Notes under the pieces: generated by a model | The model's database searches: none | The model's input: the letters and a program-made list of their open reading frames with translations, nothing else | Told to the model about the DNA's origin: nothing | Translations under genes and position numbers: made by a program | NCBI GenBank assembly: GCA_016844545.1 | Contig: JAENJC010000001.1 | Span: 1-33,472 of the forward strand | Origin: Deltaproteobacteria bacterium | Lineage (GTDB): Bacteria; Desulfobacterota; JAENJC01 | Reading direction: 5' to 3' | Length of the DNA: 33,472 nucleotides | Part shown: positions 1-7,200 of the stretch, piece after piece | Numbering within the stretch: position 1 is the first letter of the stretch | How the letters are laid out: each line of letters opens with the position of its first letter

Positions 1-14
1 CTTGAGCTTATACT

Positions 15-209
15 ATGAAGATACGTGATGTCATAAAAATGATTGAATCGGATGGCTGGTATCTGGTTGTTACAAAAGGCAGTCATAGGCAATATAAACA
101 TCTTGTAAAACCAGGAAGGGTAACAATTGCCGGGCATCCAAGTGATGAATTGGCGCCGGGGACATTAAATAGTGTTCTGAAACAGGCAGGACTAAAGGAG
201 GTAAACTAA
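15..209 (+). CDS. hicA: HicA family mRNA interferase toxin
   Basis: A 64-residue protein matching the HicA (YcfA-like) toxin family in length and pattern. The family folds as a small double-stranded-RNA-binding-like domain and cleaves mRNA using one histidine. Here the conserved Gly-Ser-His stretch is at residues 22-24, so His24 is the likely catalytic residue, and the C-terminal half holds the family's GHPSDELAPGTL-type segment. The start follows only 14 bases of window, so the promoter is not visible. It ends one base before hicB, whose ribosome site (AAAGGAGG, 194-201) lies inside the end of hicA, so the two are co-translated. The toxin role is inferred from family membership. Confidence 0.9.
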   Translation: MKIRDVIKMIESDGWYLVVTKGSHRQYKHLVKPGRVTIAGHPSDELAPGTLNSVLKQAGLKEVN

Positions 210-210
210 T

Positions 211-423
211 ATGCATCGTTTTCTTGTAGTAATTGAAAAAGCAAACGGCAACTATTCTGCATATTCGCCGGATTTGCCTGGGTGTGTGGCGACGGGAGCT
301 ACGCGTGAAGATGTGGAAAAGAATATTCACGAGGCTATTGAGCTTCATGTGCATGGGCTTCAGGAGGACAATCAAGAAATCCCGGAGTCTCATTCGTTTG
401 CGGAATATGTGGCTGTCCTATAG
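211..423 (+). CDS. hicB: HicB family antitoxin (short form)
   Basis: A 70-residue protein with the HicB pattern: an N-terminal strand (residues 3-9), the YSAYSPDLPGCVATGAT motif (about 15-31) and an amphipathic helix of the EDVEKNIHEAIELH type. This is the partial RNase H fold that binds and blocks HicA. No helix-turn-helix or ribbon-helix-helix tail follows, so this short form may not bind DNA itself. It is separated by one base from hicA, with a strong Shine-Dalgarno sequence. The trp genes start 76 bases downstream on the same strand, so the pair may share their transcript. Recognition is strong; regulation is not visible. Confidence 0.88.
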   Translation: MHRFLVVIEKANGNYSAYSPDLPGCVATGATREDVEKNIHEAIELHVHGLQEDNQEIPESHSFAEYVAVL

Positions 424-499
424 CCAAGGGTGGGCTGCGTCTCCAAAACCATGAATTCGTGGAGTTCTTTGGTGGAATCTATTCTGCGGAGAGAATACA

Positions 500-1513
500 A
501 TGATTAAAGAAACCATTGCAAAGGTTGTAGAAAAAAAGAACCTTACAGAAGATGAGATGGTCTCGGTCATGCGGGAGATCATGGAGGGTGAGGCGACACC
601 GGCCCAGATAGCATCGATCATCACTGCCCTGAGGATGAAGGGCGAGACTGTGGATGAGATTACAGGGGCTGCAAGGGTAATGAGAGAGAAGGCGCTGAAG
701 GTAAAGACAAAGGCCTCTGTAGTAGTTGATACATGCGGGACAGGAGGGGATGAGTCTTTTACATTTAATATCTCTACTGCGGCGGCCTTTGTGGCTGCCG
801 GCGCAGGGCTGACTGTTGCAAAACACGGGAACAGGTCTGTATCAAGCAAGTCCGGTAGCGCCGATGTCCTGAAATCTCTTGGAGTAAACATTGAAGCCGA
901 GGTTGAGCGGGTCGAAGAGTGTCTTGATAACATAGGTATAGGGTTTCTCTTTGCGCCTCTTATGCACGGTGCGATGAAATATGCCGCCCCTGTGAGAAGG
1001 GAAATAGGGATAAGGACTATCTTCAATATACTTGGGCCCCTTACAAACCCGGCAGGGGCACAGTATCAGGTGCTGGGTGTTTACAGGAGCGAGCTTACTG
1101 AGGTACTGGCCAATGTCCTGAAAAACCTGGGTTCCGCCAGGGCATTCGTGGTTAGTGGAAACGACGGCTTGGATGAGATGACCCTGACAACCGAGACAAA
1201 GGTTTCTGAATTGAAGAACGGGACCGTGAATACATATTTTATTAAACCTGAAGAGTTTGGAATGAAGTCATGTAAGCTATTTGAGTTGCAAGGCGGCGAA
1301 CCTGATGACAACGCAAGGATAATCCGTCAGATATTGAAAGGCGATAAGGGGCCAAAGAGGGACGTGGTGGTGCTGAATGCAGCTGCGGCGATAGCCGCTT
1401 CAGGCAAGGCAAAGGACATAAAAGAAGGCATCAAACTTGCAGAAGAGGCCATTGACAGTGGGAAGGCGCTGGAGAAGCTGGAAAAATTGATTGAAATAAC
1501 GAGTAAGAAATGA
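500..1513 (+). CDS. trpD: Anthranilate phosphoribosyltransferase
   Basis: Transfers phosphoribose from PRPP to anthranilate, the second step of the tryptophan branch, in the cytoplasm. The protein is 337 residues, the normal length of free-standing TrpD. The N-terminal helical domain (about 1-70) is followed by the PRPP-binding glycine motif CGTGGD at 79-84 and the KHGNRSVSSKSGSAD stretch at 108-122, both intact. The start ATG has GGAG at a suitable distance. It overlaps trpC by four bases (ATGA), which signals translational coupling. trpE and trpG are not in the window; hicAB occupies the space upstream. Confidence 0.97.
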   Translation: MIKETIAKVVEKKNLTEDEMVSVMREIMEGEATPAQIASIITALRMKGETVDEITGAARVMREKALKVKTKASVVVDTCGTGGDESFTFNISTAAAFVAAGAGLTVAKHGNRSVSSKSGSADVLKSLGVNIEAEVERVEECLDNIGIGFLFAPLMHGAMKYAAPVRREIGIRTIFNILGPLTNPAGAQYQVLGVYRSELTEVLANVLKNLGSARAFVVSGNDGLDEMTLTTETKVSELKNGTVNTYFIKPEEFGMKSCKLFELQGGEPDDNARIIRQILKGDKGPKRDVVVLNAAAAIAASGKAKDIKEGIKLAEEAIDSGKALEKLEKLIEITSKK

Positions 1514-2316
1514 TCCTTGATGAAATAATACGTTATAAAAGAAAGGAATTAGAGGTCAGGAAGGCAGATATCCCCCTGAATATCTTAACAACAGCCATTT
1601 GGTCTCTACCTCTGCCCTTGAACTTTAAAGATGCCCTCTTGCCTTCACCAGACGGCAGATCTAGGATAATTGCGGAGGTAAAGAAGGCCTCCCCGTCCAA
1701 AGGTGTCATAAGAAAGGACTTCAATCACCTTGAGATTGCTGAAACATATGAGAAGAACGGGGCATCGGCCCTCTCTGTCCTCACTGACCGTAATTTCTTT
1801 CAGGGAAGCATAGATTATCTATCAGAGATAAGGCATCATGTTTCTATCCCCCTTCTGAGGAAAGACTTTGTCTTTGACGAATACCAGATATTCGAGGCGA
1901 GGGGGTATGGTGCTGATGCAGTCCTATTGATTGCTGCGGTACTGGATGAAAAAAAGTTGCATGATTTTGTAGAGCTTGCCTTTAATCTAGGAATGGCGCC
2001 TCTAGTGGAGGTTCACGACGAAGCAGAACTGGAAAGGACCTTAAAGACCAAGGCAGAACTTATTGGAATAAACAACAGGAATCTCCAGACCTTTAAGACT
2101 GATTTGAATACTACTATCAGGCTCATAGATAGAATCCCTGATGACAAGATTGTCATAAGTGAGAGCGGGATAAATACGAAGGACGATATAAACTTTCTGA
2201 AGAATGCCGGAGTTGATGCCTTTCTGATAGGTGAGGCGTTGATGAGGGAGGCAGATATAGGAAAGAAACTCAGGGAGTTTGTTTATGAGGGGACTGTCCC
2301 AGATTTACGGACGTAG
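1510..2316 (+). CDS. trpC: Indole-3-glycerol phosphate synthase
   Basis: Closes the indole ring of carboxyphenylaminodeoxyribulose phosphate with loss of CO2. It is a TIM-barrel enzyme of 268 residues, normal for the family. Visible motifs are IAEVKKASPSKG at 54-65 (with the active-site lysine), LLRKDF at 115-120, the EVHDEAELE region, GINNRNL and SESGI near the C-terminus. Its start overlaps trpD. The last nine residues (after about 259) are encoded by a palindromic GGGACTGTCCC repeat rather than a conserved family end, so the tail looks like an extension caused by repeat insertion. The enzyme core is complete. Confidence 0.96.
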   Translation: MILDEIIRYKRKELEVRKADIPLNILTTAIWSLPLPLNFKDALLPSPDGRSRIIAEVKKASPSKGVIRKDFNHLEIAETYEKNGASALSVLTDRNFFQGSIDYLSEIRHHVSIPLLRKDFVFDEYQIFEARGYGADAVLLIAAVLDEKKLHDFVELAFNLGMAPLVEVHDEAELERTLKTKAELIGINNRNLQTFKTDLNTTIRLIDRIPDDKIVISESGINTKDDINFLKNAGVDAFLIGEALMREADIGKKLREFVYEGTVPDLRT

Positions 2317-2349
2317 CTTAGCGAAGTCGTAGAACCGGGACTGTCCCAG
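2290..2349. repeat. Pair of GGGACTGTCCCAG direct repeats at the trpC end
   Basis: The 13-base sequence GGGACTGTCCCAG occurs at 2290-2302 and again at 2337-2349. Its first 11 bases are an inverted repeat around a central T. The first copy codes for the final residues of TrpC, the second lies in the short gap before trpF. This resembles a small dispersed repeat element inserted at the gene end; its family is not recognised. Confidence 0.55.
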
Positions 2350-2362
2350 TTCTGGGGGTACG

Positions 2363-2859
2363 ATGGTCAAAATAAAGATCTGCGGTATTACAAACCTTGA
2401 GGATGCCTAAAAGCATTGACTGGAATTGATATTGTTCAGCTTCATGGCGAGGAGACGCCGGAGATGTGCGAGACAATTGGGAATAAGGTTATAAAAGCGT
2501 TTTGGGTTGGTAGGGGCGGGGTTACCCCGCCCCTACATAATTACAAGGTAAGCGCCTATCTCCTTGATACGCACCGTGAGGGTCTTCCAGGAGGAACCGG
2601 AGAGACCTTCGACTGGGATGTGGCAATTGAGGCAAAGAGGTATGGCAGGATTATTCTTGCGGGGGGGCTCACGCCTGAGAATGTTTCTGAGGCAGTTAGG
2701 AAGGTGAGGCCTTATGCCGTTGACGTGGCAAGCGGAGTGGAAGAAAGACCCGGTAAAAAGAATATAAAGAGGGTGAAGGAGTTTATAGAAAGGGCCAAGG
2801 AAGTCTATTCAGTTCAGAATTATTGCCCTGGCCTCCCCGACGGTAAAAAGAGAGCCTGA
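2363..2859 (+). pseudogene. trpF: Phosphoribosylanthranilate isomerase, broken by deletion and frameshift
   Basis: The gene starts correctly at ATG 2363 with MVKIKICGITNLEDA, the TrpF N-terminus with its catalytic cysteine, and then hits TAA at 2408. From about 2416 the same protein resumes in another frame with the LTGIDIVQLHGEE motif (second barrel half) and continues through DTHREGLPGGTGETFDWD, LAGGLTPENV and VDVASGVEERPGKK to about residue E of the normal C-terminus. Compared with the usual length of about 205 residues, roughly 55 residues between these blocks are missing. One deletion whose length is not a multiple of three explains both the gap and the shift. A palindromic repeat at 2510-2536 is also read in frame inside the gene. 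The frame runs on into antisense folC before stopping. The product should not be active. Confidence 0.88.
2510..2536. repeat. GTAGGGGC-type palindrome inside trpF
   Basis: A perfect inverted repeat with 13-base arms around one central base, starting GTAGGGGCGGGG and ending CCCCGCCCCTAC. It is read in frame as part of TrpF, giving the residues GRGGVTPPLHN between the strand ending KAFWV and the NYKVSAYLLDT segment. Three related copies lie at 21160-21219, 22848-22878 and 24474-24502, all between genes. Confidence 0.85.
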
Positions 2860-4089
2860 AATAATTATCAAATCACTGTTTCTGGCCTTTGATCTTGCAT
2901 AACCTATTGCCTCCCTCAAATCCTCAAATGCAACAGAATTGCTGTTATGCTTCATTGCAACCGGTAACAACCCCGCAGCAGAAGAGGCCCTTTCATATCT
3001 CGGCCTTGAGAGTATGACTTCATGGGCCAGAGGGGCAAGTGGAGATATTATGGCGGCTATTTCCTTATCAGCCATTATCCCCATTATCAGGAACAGTCTG
3101 TCAAATTTAAGATCATCTGAGATAGCCTTGGCCAGAACCTCTGCCCCGGCAGGGTTGTGGGCGCCGTCAAGGATTATCCACGGGTCTTTAGAAACAGTCT
3201 CGAGCCTTCCTGGCCATGAAACCTTTTGAAGGGCGCTATATATTGCATCTCTGGGAATGGGAAATCCCCTGTCCCTTAGCAATTCTGCCACGGCAATAGC
3301 AAGAGATGCATTGTAAAACTGATGACTCCCTATAAGGTTGAGCCTGAGGTCATCAAAACTCTCCTTAACACCTTTATAAGAAAAGATATCTATCTCTTTC
3401 TTATGAAATGAAAAATCCGTCCCTAATTTATAGAGCGGCGCCTCTTTCTCTTTACATATATTTTCAATAACCAGTAAAGCAGAGGGCTGCTCCACTCCTG
3501 TCACAACCGGTATCCAGTCTTTTATGATCCCGGCCTTTTCATAGGCTATTGCCTCCAGGGTATCTCCAAGAAACTCCCTGTGTTCAATGGATACGTTGGT
3601 AATAACGGAAACAAGCGGCTTTATTACGTTTGTAGCATCAAGCCTACCTCCCATGCCAGTTTCCATTACCGCTATATCCACACCCTCCTCTGCAAAATAG
3701 AGGAGCGCCATTGCTGTCGTAAATTCAAAGAAAGTTATTTTACTCAGCTCTTCCCTGAACCTTGAATCTTGAATCTTTAACCTTAACTTTTCAGTAAGTT
3801 GAACTACTCGCTCCTCATCTATCTCTGTGCCGTTGATCTTTATTCTTTCGTTGAAGTTAATAAGGTGAGGAGAGGTGTAGAGGCCGACTTTGTAACCTGC
3901 TTCCTGAATTATTGATGCCACTATAACTGATGTAGAACCCTTTCCATTTGTACCAGCGATGTGGACTGTTTTTTTGGGGATATGCGGGTTGCCAAGGAGT
4001 TCTAAAAGATGGGTAATATTGGAGAGGCCGAACTTGATTCCGAATTTTTGCAGGCCAAAGAGGTAAGAGAGGGTTTCTTGGTATGACAT
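2809..4089 (-). CDS. folC: Folylpolyglutamate synthase / dihydrofolate synthase
   Basis: Adds glutamate to dihydropteroate or to folates using ATP, in the cytoplasm. The 426-residue protein has the Mur-ligase-like layout: a P-loop GTNGKGS at 46-52, the YTSPHL motif just after, METGMGGRLDATN in the central ATPase domain, and ILDGAHNPAG at the start of the C-terminal domain. Length and motifs are complete. The 3' end overlaps the trailing trpF frame by 51 bases in convergent orientation. It is the last gene of the minus-strand run that begins with the SPOR gene. No clear Shine-Dalgarno sequence is seen, but the start agrees with the family. Confidence 0.95.
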   Translation of the reverse strand: MSYQETLSYLFGLQKFGIKFGLSNITHLLELLGNPHIPKKTVHIAGTNGKGSTSVIVASIIQEAGYKVGLYTSPHLINFNERIKINGTEIDEERVVQLTEKLRLKIQDSRFREELSKITFFEFTTAMALLYFAEEGVDIAVMETGMGGRLDATNVIKPLVSVITNVSIEHREFLGDTLEAIAYEKAGIIKDWIPVVTGVEQPSALLVIENICKEKEAPLYKLGTDFSFHKKEIDIFSYKGVKESFDDLRLNLIGSHQFYNASLAIAVAELLRDRGFPIPRDAIYSALQKVSWPGRLETVSKDPWIILDGAHNPAGAEVLAKAISDDLKFDRLFLIMGIMADKEIAAIISPLAPLAHEVILSRPRYERASSAAGLLPVAMKHNSNSVAFEDLREAIGYARSKARNSDLIIISGSLFTVGEARAIILN

Positions 4090-4165
4090 AAGTTATTATT
4101 GTCAGATGTTAGATGTTAGATATCAGATGTTAGGTTTCTCTAACACTAAATACTAACACTAACAA
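4090..4165. repeat. Short tandem repeats between moaB/mogA-like gene and folC
   Basis: This 76-base gap is made largely of degenerate copies of ATGTTAG/GTTAGAT on one side (about 4101-4134) and TAACACTAA/CTAACA on the other (about 4139-4165). GTTAG and CTAAC flank a short loop near 4130-4144 and could form a weak hairpin. No gene is seen here. Confidence 0.6.
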
Positions 4166-4601
4166 CTATTCCTGCGCGCATTCCGAAGGATCGCCTTTTA
4201 TCTTTTCCACTGCGTGGGAGATTGCCGGGAGTATGACAGAGAGGTTTTCCCTTACTCCCTTTGGGCTGCCGGGAAGGTTTATTATCAGTGTGCGGCCCCG
4301 GAGTCCTACAACAGCCCTCGATATCATGGCCCTCGGGGTTTTCTTCAGGCTCTCAAACCTCATTACCTCCGCCATCCCAGGTATCTCCTTGTCTATGACT
4401 TCGAGGGTGGCGTCGGGGGTAACATCCCTCGGGCTTACGCCTGTCCCCCCTGTTGTAATTATGATATCAAGTCCCAATTCATCCGCATATTCAATGAGCT
4501 TGTCCTTTATGAGCAAGCCTCTTTATCTCCACCCCGCTCAGGTCTTCCCTTTCTCCCCTGGCCCCTTTGTCGCTCAAGGTAAGGATCCCTACAGTTATCA
4601 T
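4166..4601 (-). pseudogene. MoaB/MogA-type molybdopterin protein, internally deleted and frameshifted
   Basis: The family adenylylates molybdopterin or helps insert molybdenum in cofactor synthesis. On the minus strand an ATG at 4601, directly after the mglA stop, opens with MITVGILTLSDKGAR and reads to DLSG, a clear MoaB/MogA N-terminus. That frame stops near 4494. The rest of the protein follows in another frame from about 4516 with LIKDKLIEYADELG, then TTGGTGVSPRDVTPDATLEV and INLPGSPKGVRENL, which carry the substrate-binding loops. Roughly 30 residues are missing at the joint and the frame is shifted. The downstream piece has only a TTG start with no ribosome site. Choice between MoaB and MogA cannot be made from what remains. 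Confidence 0.82.
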
Positions 4602-5627
4602 TTACTTTTCTTTCTCCTCTTCAACCTCTATGGTCAAATCATCTTCAACCGGCTTTTTCACAGCACCCTCTTCCTTCAACCACTCTTCAACCAGACGCCC
4701 TTCCTCAAACTCCTCGTTGGTCAAGGGGCCCAATCCACTCTTCTCCTTCTGATCCTCTTTCTTTGCTTCAAGTTGGGGCTCTTCAGTTTTTGGGGGGAAG
4801 AGTTCTTCCACCTTTATCGAGATATTTATGGAAAACTCCCTTTCCACATCCTTCAGCCTGAAGCGAAGGGGTATCCTGTAAAGGTTGTTAGTTATCCTCT
4901 CCGCATCACCAGCCTGCAAAGTTCCAAGCTCCCCTTCAACATCCGGGGAACTGGGGGGATGTGATACTGCCAGGTCAAATCCGGCCTCCCTGGCAGCCTC
5001 AATGCCTGCTTCAGGGGCAATGACACCGGAAGGGATCTGTTCCGGTTTCTCCCTGAGGTTCCTGAGAACCATCTTAGCCACAGCAGAAAGGGTCTCCATA
5101 ACCCCCTTCCCTTCCAGAGCAACGGCCTCAAAGAACGGGGCATTATACTTATTCAGCTTTTTATACATCTCCTCCAAAGGGACAGCATTTGAGAGATCTC
5201 TCTTGTTGAACTGGATCACATGGGGCATCCTCTCCAGCGTCTTGCCGTATACATTCAGGTTCTCCTCAAGATTCTTGAGGCTCTCGATGTTGGCATCCAT
5301 CATCTGTCTCTGAGAATCGGCAACAAATACCACACCGTCAGTCCCCTTTAGCACCATCTTTCGTGTAGCATTATAAAATACCTGCCCAGGAACGGTATAT
5401 AAGTGAAACCTCGTCTTAAAACCCTTAACCTCACCAAGGTCTATTGGCATAAAGTCGAAGAACAAGGTTCTGTCAGTCTGAGTGGCAAGGCTCACTAGCT
5501 TGCCCTTCTGCTCCGGCTTCATCTTTTTGTAAATGTAATCGATGTTGGTCGTCTTGCCTGATAGGCCTGGGCCGTAATAGACTATCTTTGCATTCACTTC
5601 CCTGTTGGAGTAGCTAAGTAGAGCCAT
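4602..5627 (-). CDS. mglA: MglA-like Ras-superfamily GTPase with acidic C-terminal extension
   Basis: A small GTPase of the prokaryotic MglA class, which in myxobacteria controls polarity and motility. Residues 1-195 form the G domain: G1 GPGLSGKTT at 19-27, a TVPGQ G3 motif at 78-82 (MglA class, in place of the Ras DxxGQ) and G4 NKRD at 141-144. Residues about 196-341 are an added tail, rich in Glu and Lys after about 280, not found in standard MglA (about 195 residues). It starts immediately after the 184-residue unknown gene and is followed without a gap by the MoaB/MogA remnant. No MglB-type roadblock gene is in the window. The assignment to the family is firm; a role in polarity is inference. 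Confidence 0.9.
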   Translation of the reverse strand: MALLSYSNREVNAKIVYYGPGLSGKTTNIDYIYKKMKPEQKGKLVSLATQTDRTLFFDFMPIDLGEVKGFKTRFHLYTVPGQVFYNATRKMVLKGTDGVVFVADSQRQMMDANIESLKNLEENLNVYGKTLERMPHVIQFNKRDLSNAVPLEEMYKKLNKYNAPFFEAVALEGKGVMETLSAVAKMVLRNLREKPEQIPSGVIAPEAGIEAAREAGFDLAVSHPPSSPDVEGELGTLQAGDAERITNNLYRIPLRFRLKDVEREFSINISIKVEELFPPKTEEPQLEAKKEDQKEKSGLGPLTNEEFEEGRLVEEWLKEEGAVKKPVEDDLTIEVEEEKEK

Positions 5628-6182
5628 TTAATGTCCTGTCTTTTTAGCCTGCTTCTGGGCCTTTGCCATTAGTGTCCTCCTGGCAGCGGATACAAGGGCT
5701 CCAGGTATCCCCTTGGCCTTGGCAACGTCGGCAAGCTCTTTATCGCTAAGCTTTTGCATTAACTGCATACTTATTCCAACCGGAGTCCTGGGATTATTCA
5801 CAAGGGCCACGAGTATTTCATGACTCCTCATCCATGTCTTGTTCATTGATATAAGCCGTAAGACCTCATCACTGACATTCCTTGATTTTGCGTAGGTAAG
5901 CGCTTCGGCATCATTGAGCTTTGGGCTCTTCATGACCGCTGAGCAAACAAGCTTATTGGGGTCCTTGACAAGGATGCTCCTCGCCTCTTTGTTCCCTTTG
6001 AGCGCAAGCTGTACCTTCTGAGATATTCTCATGGTAAGGATCTGCTGGTAAATGCTTTTGTGTTTCTCCTCCGGGGCCTTTTCTTCTTCCCCTTCCTCCA
6101 CAAGCTCCTTGGGGAAGGTGACCTCTTCACCCTCTATCTTTATTTCTGCTGGTTCTTCAGTCATTACCTTCTCTTCATCCAT
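5628..6182 (-). CDS. Uncharacterised 184-residue protein upstream of mglA
   Basis: I do not recognise a named family. The N-terminal 50 residues are strongly acidic (many Glu, few hydrophobics) and probably disordered. Residues about 50-165 are helical in pattern, with repeated motifs of the form SxxVQLALKGNKEARSILVKDPNKLV and HEILVALVNNPRTP, which suggest a HEAT-like or leucine-rich helical repeat fold. The C-terminus is basic (AKAQKQAKKTGH). I chose ATG 6182 because AAGGAG lies six bases upstream; the longer frame to 6203 would use TTG with no ribosome site. The stop is adjacent to the mglA start, so a regulator or partner of the GTPase is a reasonable guess only. Confidence 0.8.
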   Translation of the reverse strand: MDEEKVMTEEPAEIKIEGEEVTFPKELVEEGEEEKAPEEKHKSIYQQILTMRISQKVQLALKGNKEARSILVKDPNKLVCSAVMKSPKLNDAEALTYAKSRNVSDEVLRLISMNKTWMRSHEILVALVNNPRTPVGISMQLMQKLSDKELADVAKAKGIPGALVSAARRTLMAKAQKQAKKTGH

Positions 6183-6211
6183 CATCGGCTCCTTAGTTTG
6201 CAAGCAACTAC

Positions 6212-6291
6212 TGTCATGCCCGAAAGCTTTTGTCGGGCATCCATATCCTCTTTAAACCCTGGATTCCCGCTTAAGTACTGCGGGAATGACA
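6212..6291. repeat. Two-hairpin MITE-like repeat with TGTCAT...ATGACA ends
   Basis: An 80-base element bounded by TGTCAT (6212-6217) and ATGACA (6286-6291). It holds two stem-loops: ATGCCCGA/TCGGGCAT (6216-6223 with 6233-6240) and ATTCCCGC/GCGGGAAT (6263-6270 with 6280-6287). It sits between the SPOR gene and the 184-residue gene, in the leader of the latter. The structure resembles a BIME-like dispersed repeat. Confidence 0.75.
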
Positions 6292-6303
6292 ATCTTATTT
6301 TTA

Positions 6304-7044
6304 TTATTTGATCATCTCCGGTTTAAACCCCAGCTTTTCCAGACGTCCGGACAAGGCCTTTGCATCCTCCTCACTCTCTGACCCGGCAATCAACTGATAG
6401 ACCTTAACTCTGATTTCTCTCTTTTCAACCACCGGCGTATAACCGAGCTTTTCAAGGTCTGCCTTGTTAGCATTAGATATCGTCTCATTCAGGTTCGAAA
6501 CGGCGTAGACCTTGTAAACATCCTTCTTCCGTACCACAAAAGGATCATAGCCGTTCTCTTTCAGCCCGGCAACGATACTATTGGCCTCATCCTTATCTTT
6601 CACCTCTTTGGCAAGAATCCTGTTCATCATGAGTTTCTTCTTCATCTCTTTTACTTCATGAGGGATATCTTTCAGCTTCCCCCTGGCTGTCTCAACCTCA
6701 TACCTGGCGGCGTATGTCCCGATAATTACAGCAAGCCCTTCTTTAGCCCCGGCTTCAGGCTTTACCTCAGCCTTGGTCTCAACCATGGGTTTAGCCTTCA
6801 CCTCTTCCACAGCTGTAACAGGGGCCTCTTTTATCGGGATTCTCACCGGAGCCGGCGGAACAGCCGGTTCCTCTTCCTTCAGCAGAAAGAAGTTCGCAGC
6901 AAGCGCCACAATAATCAGCAGGAGCCCTATGAGCAGAAGTTTTTTATTGCTCTTCTTTGGCGCCTTTGACGTCTCCTCAAAACCCTCAAACTCATCCCCA
7001 GTTGACTTCCCTTCCTCTTCGTCAAATAATCCTTTCTGGTCCAT
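6304..7044 (-). CDS. Membrane-anchored SPOR-like domain protein
   Basis: A 246-residue bitopic protein. The N-terminal 30 residues are charged, followed by one membrane helix at about 36-55 (type II, N-inside), a Pro/Lys/Glu/Val linker (58-100), and two alpha/beta units at about 103-173 and 212-246. These have the SPOR pattern (V-x-hydrophobic-G-x-Y, helices with A/L spacing, GYDPFV, LGFKPEM). SPOR domains bind denuded peptidoglycan at division septa. AAGGAGG sits five bases before the ATG. It is first in the minus-strand run to folC. The SPOR assignment rests on pattern and layout; sequence identity to known members cannot be judged here. Confidence 0.8.
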   Translation of the reverse strand: MDQKGLFDEEEGKSTGDEFEGFEETSKAPKKSNKKLLLIGLLLIIVALAANFFLLKEEEPAVPPAPVRIPIKEAPVTAVEEVKAKPMVETKAEVKPEAGAKEGLAVIIGTYAARYEVETARGKLKDIPHEVKEMKKKLMMNRILAKEVKDKDEANSIVAGLKENGYDPFVVRKKDVYKVYAVSNLNETISNANKADLEKLGYTPVVEKREIRVKVYQLIAGSESEEDAKALSGRLEKLGFKPEMIK

Positions 7045-7187
7045 CTCATCCTCCTTAGATATTTTAAGGTTACAAGCTTTAGACTAGTTCAAGTAATCTA
7101 ATATCACACTTTTTCCTCATCATTCAAGCTTTTAATAGATGGTCACATCTTTGGCAAAATTACCTTCTTCCAAAAAAGGCTTTGGGT

Positions 7188-7193
7188 TATAAT
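7188..7193 (+). promoter_or_regulatory. Possible -10 box of the DUF401 gene (leaderless start)
   Basis: A perfect TATAAT ends seven bases before the ATG at 7201, in the divergent gap between the SPOR and DUF401 genes. Transcription would start at or beside the ATG, and no Shine-Dalgarno sequence precedes it. No good -35 box is found 17 bases upstream (TTCTTC only). Confidence 0.4.
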
Positions 7194-7200
7194 AGCAGCC

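Noticed and set aside
418..1026. 202-codon open frame opposite trpD
   Set aside because: trpD is intact with all motifs; the antisense translation is Ser/Thr-rich filler.
4233..4964. 243-codon open frame on the plus strand opposite the MoaB/MogA remnant and the mglA 3' end
   Set aside because: It overlaps two recognised genes on the other strand and shows no conserved motifs.
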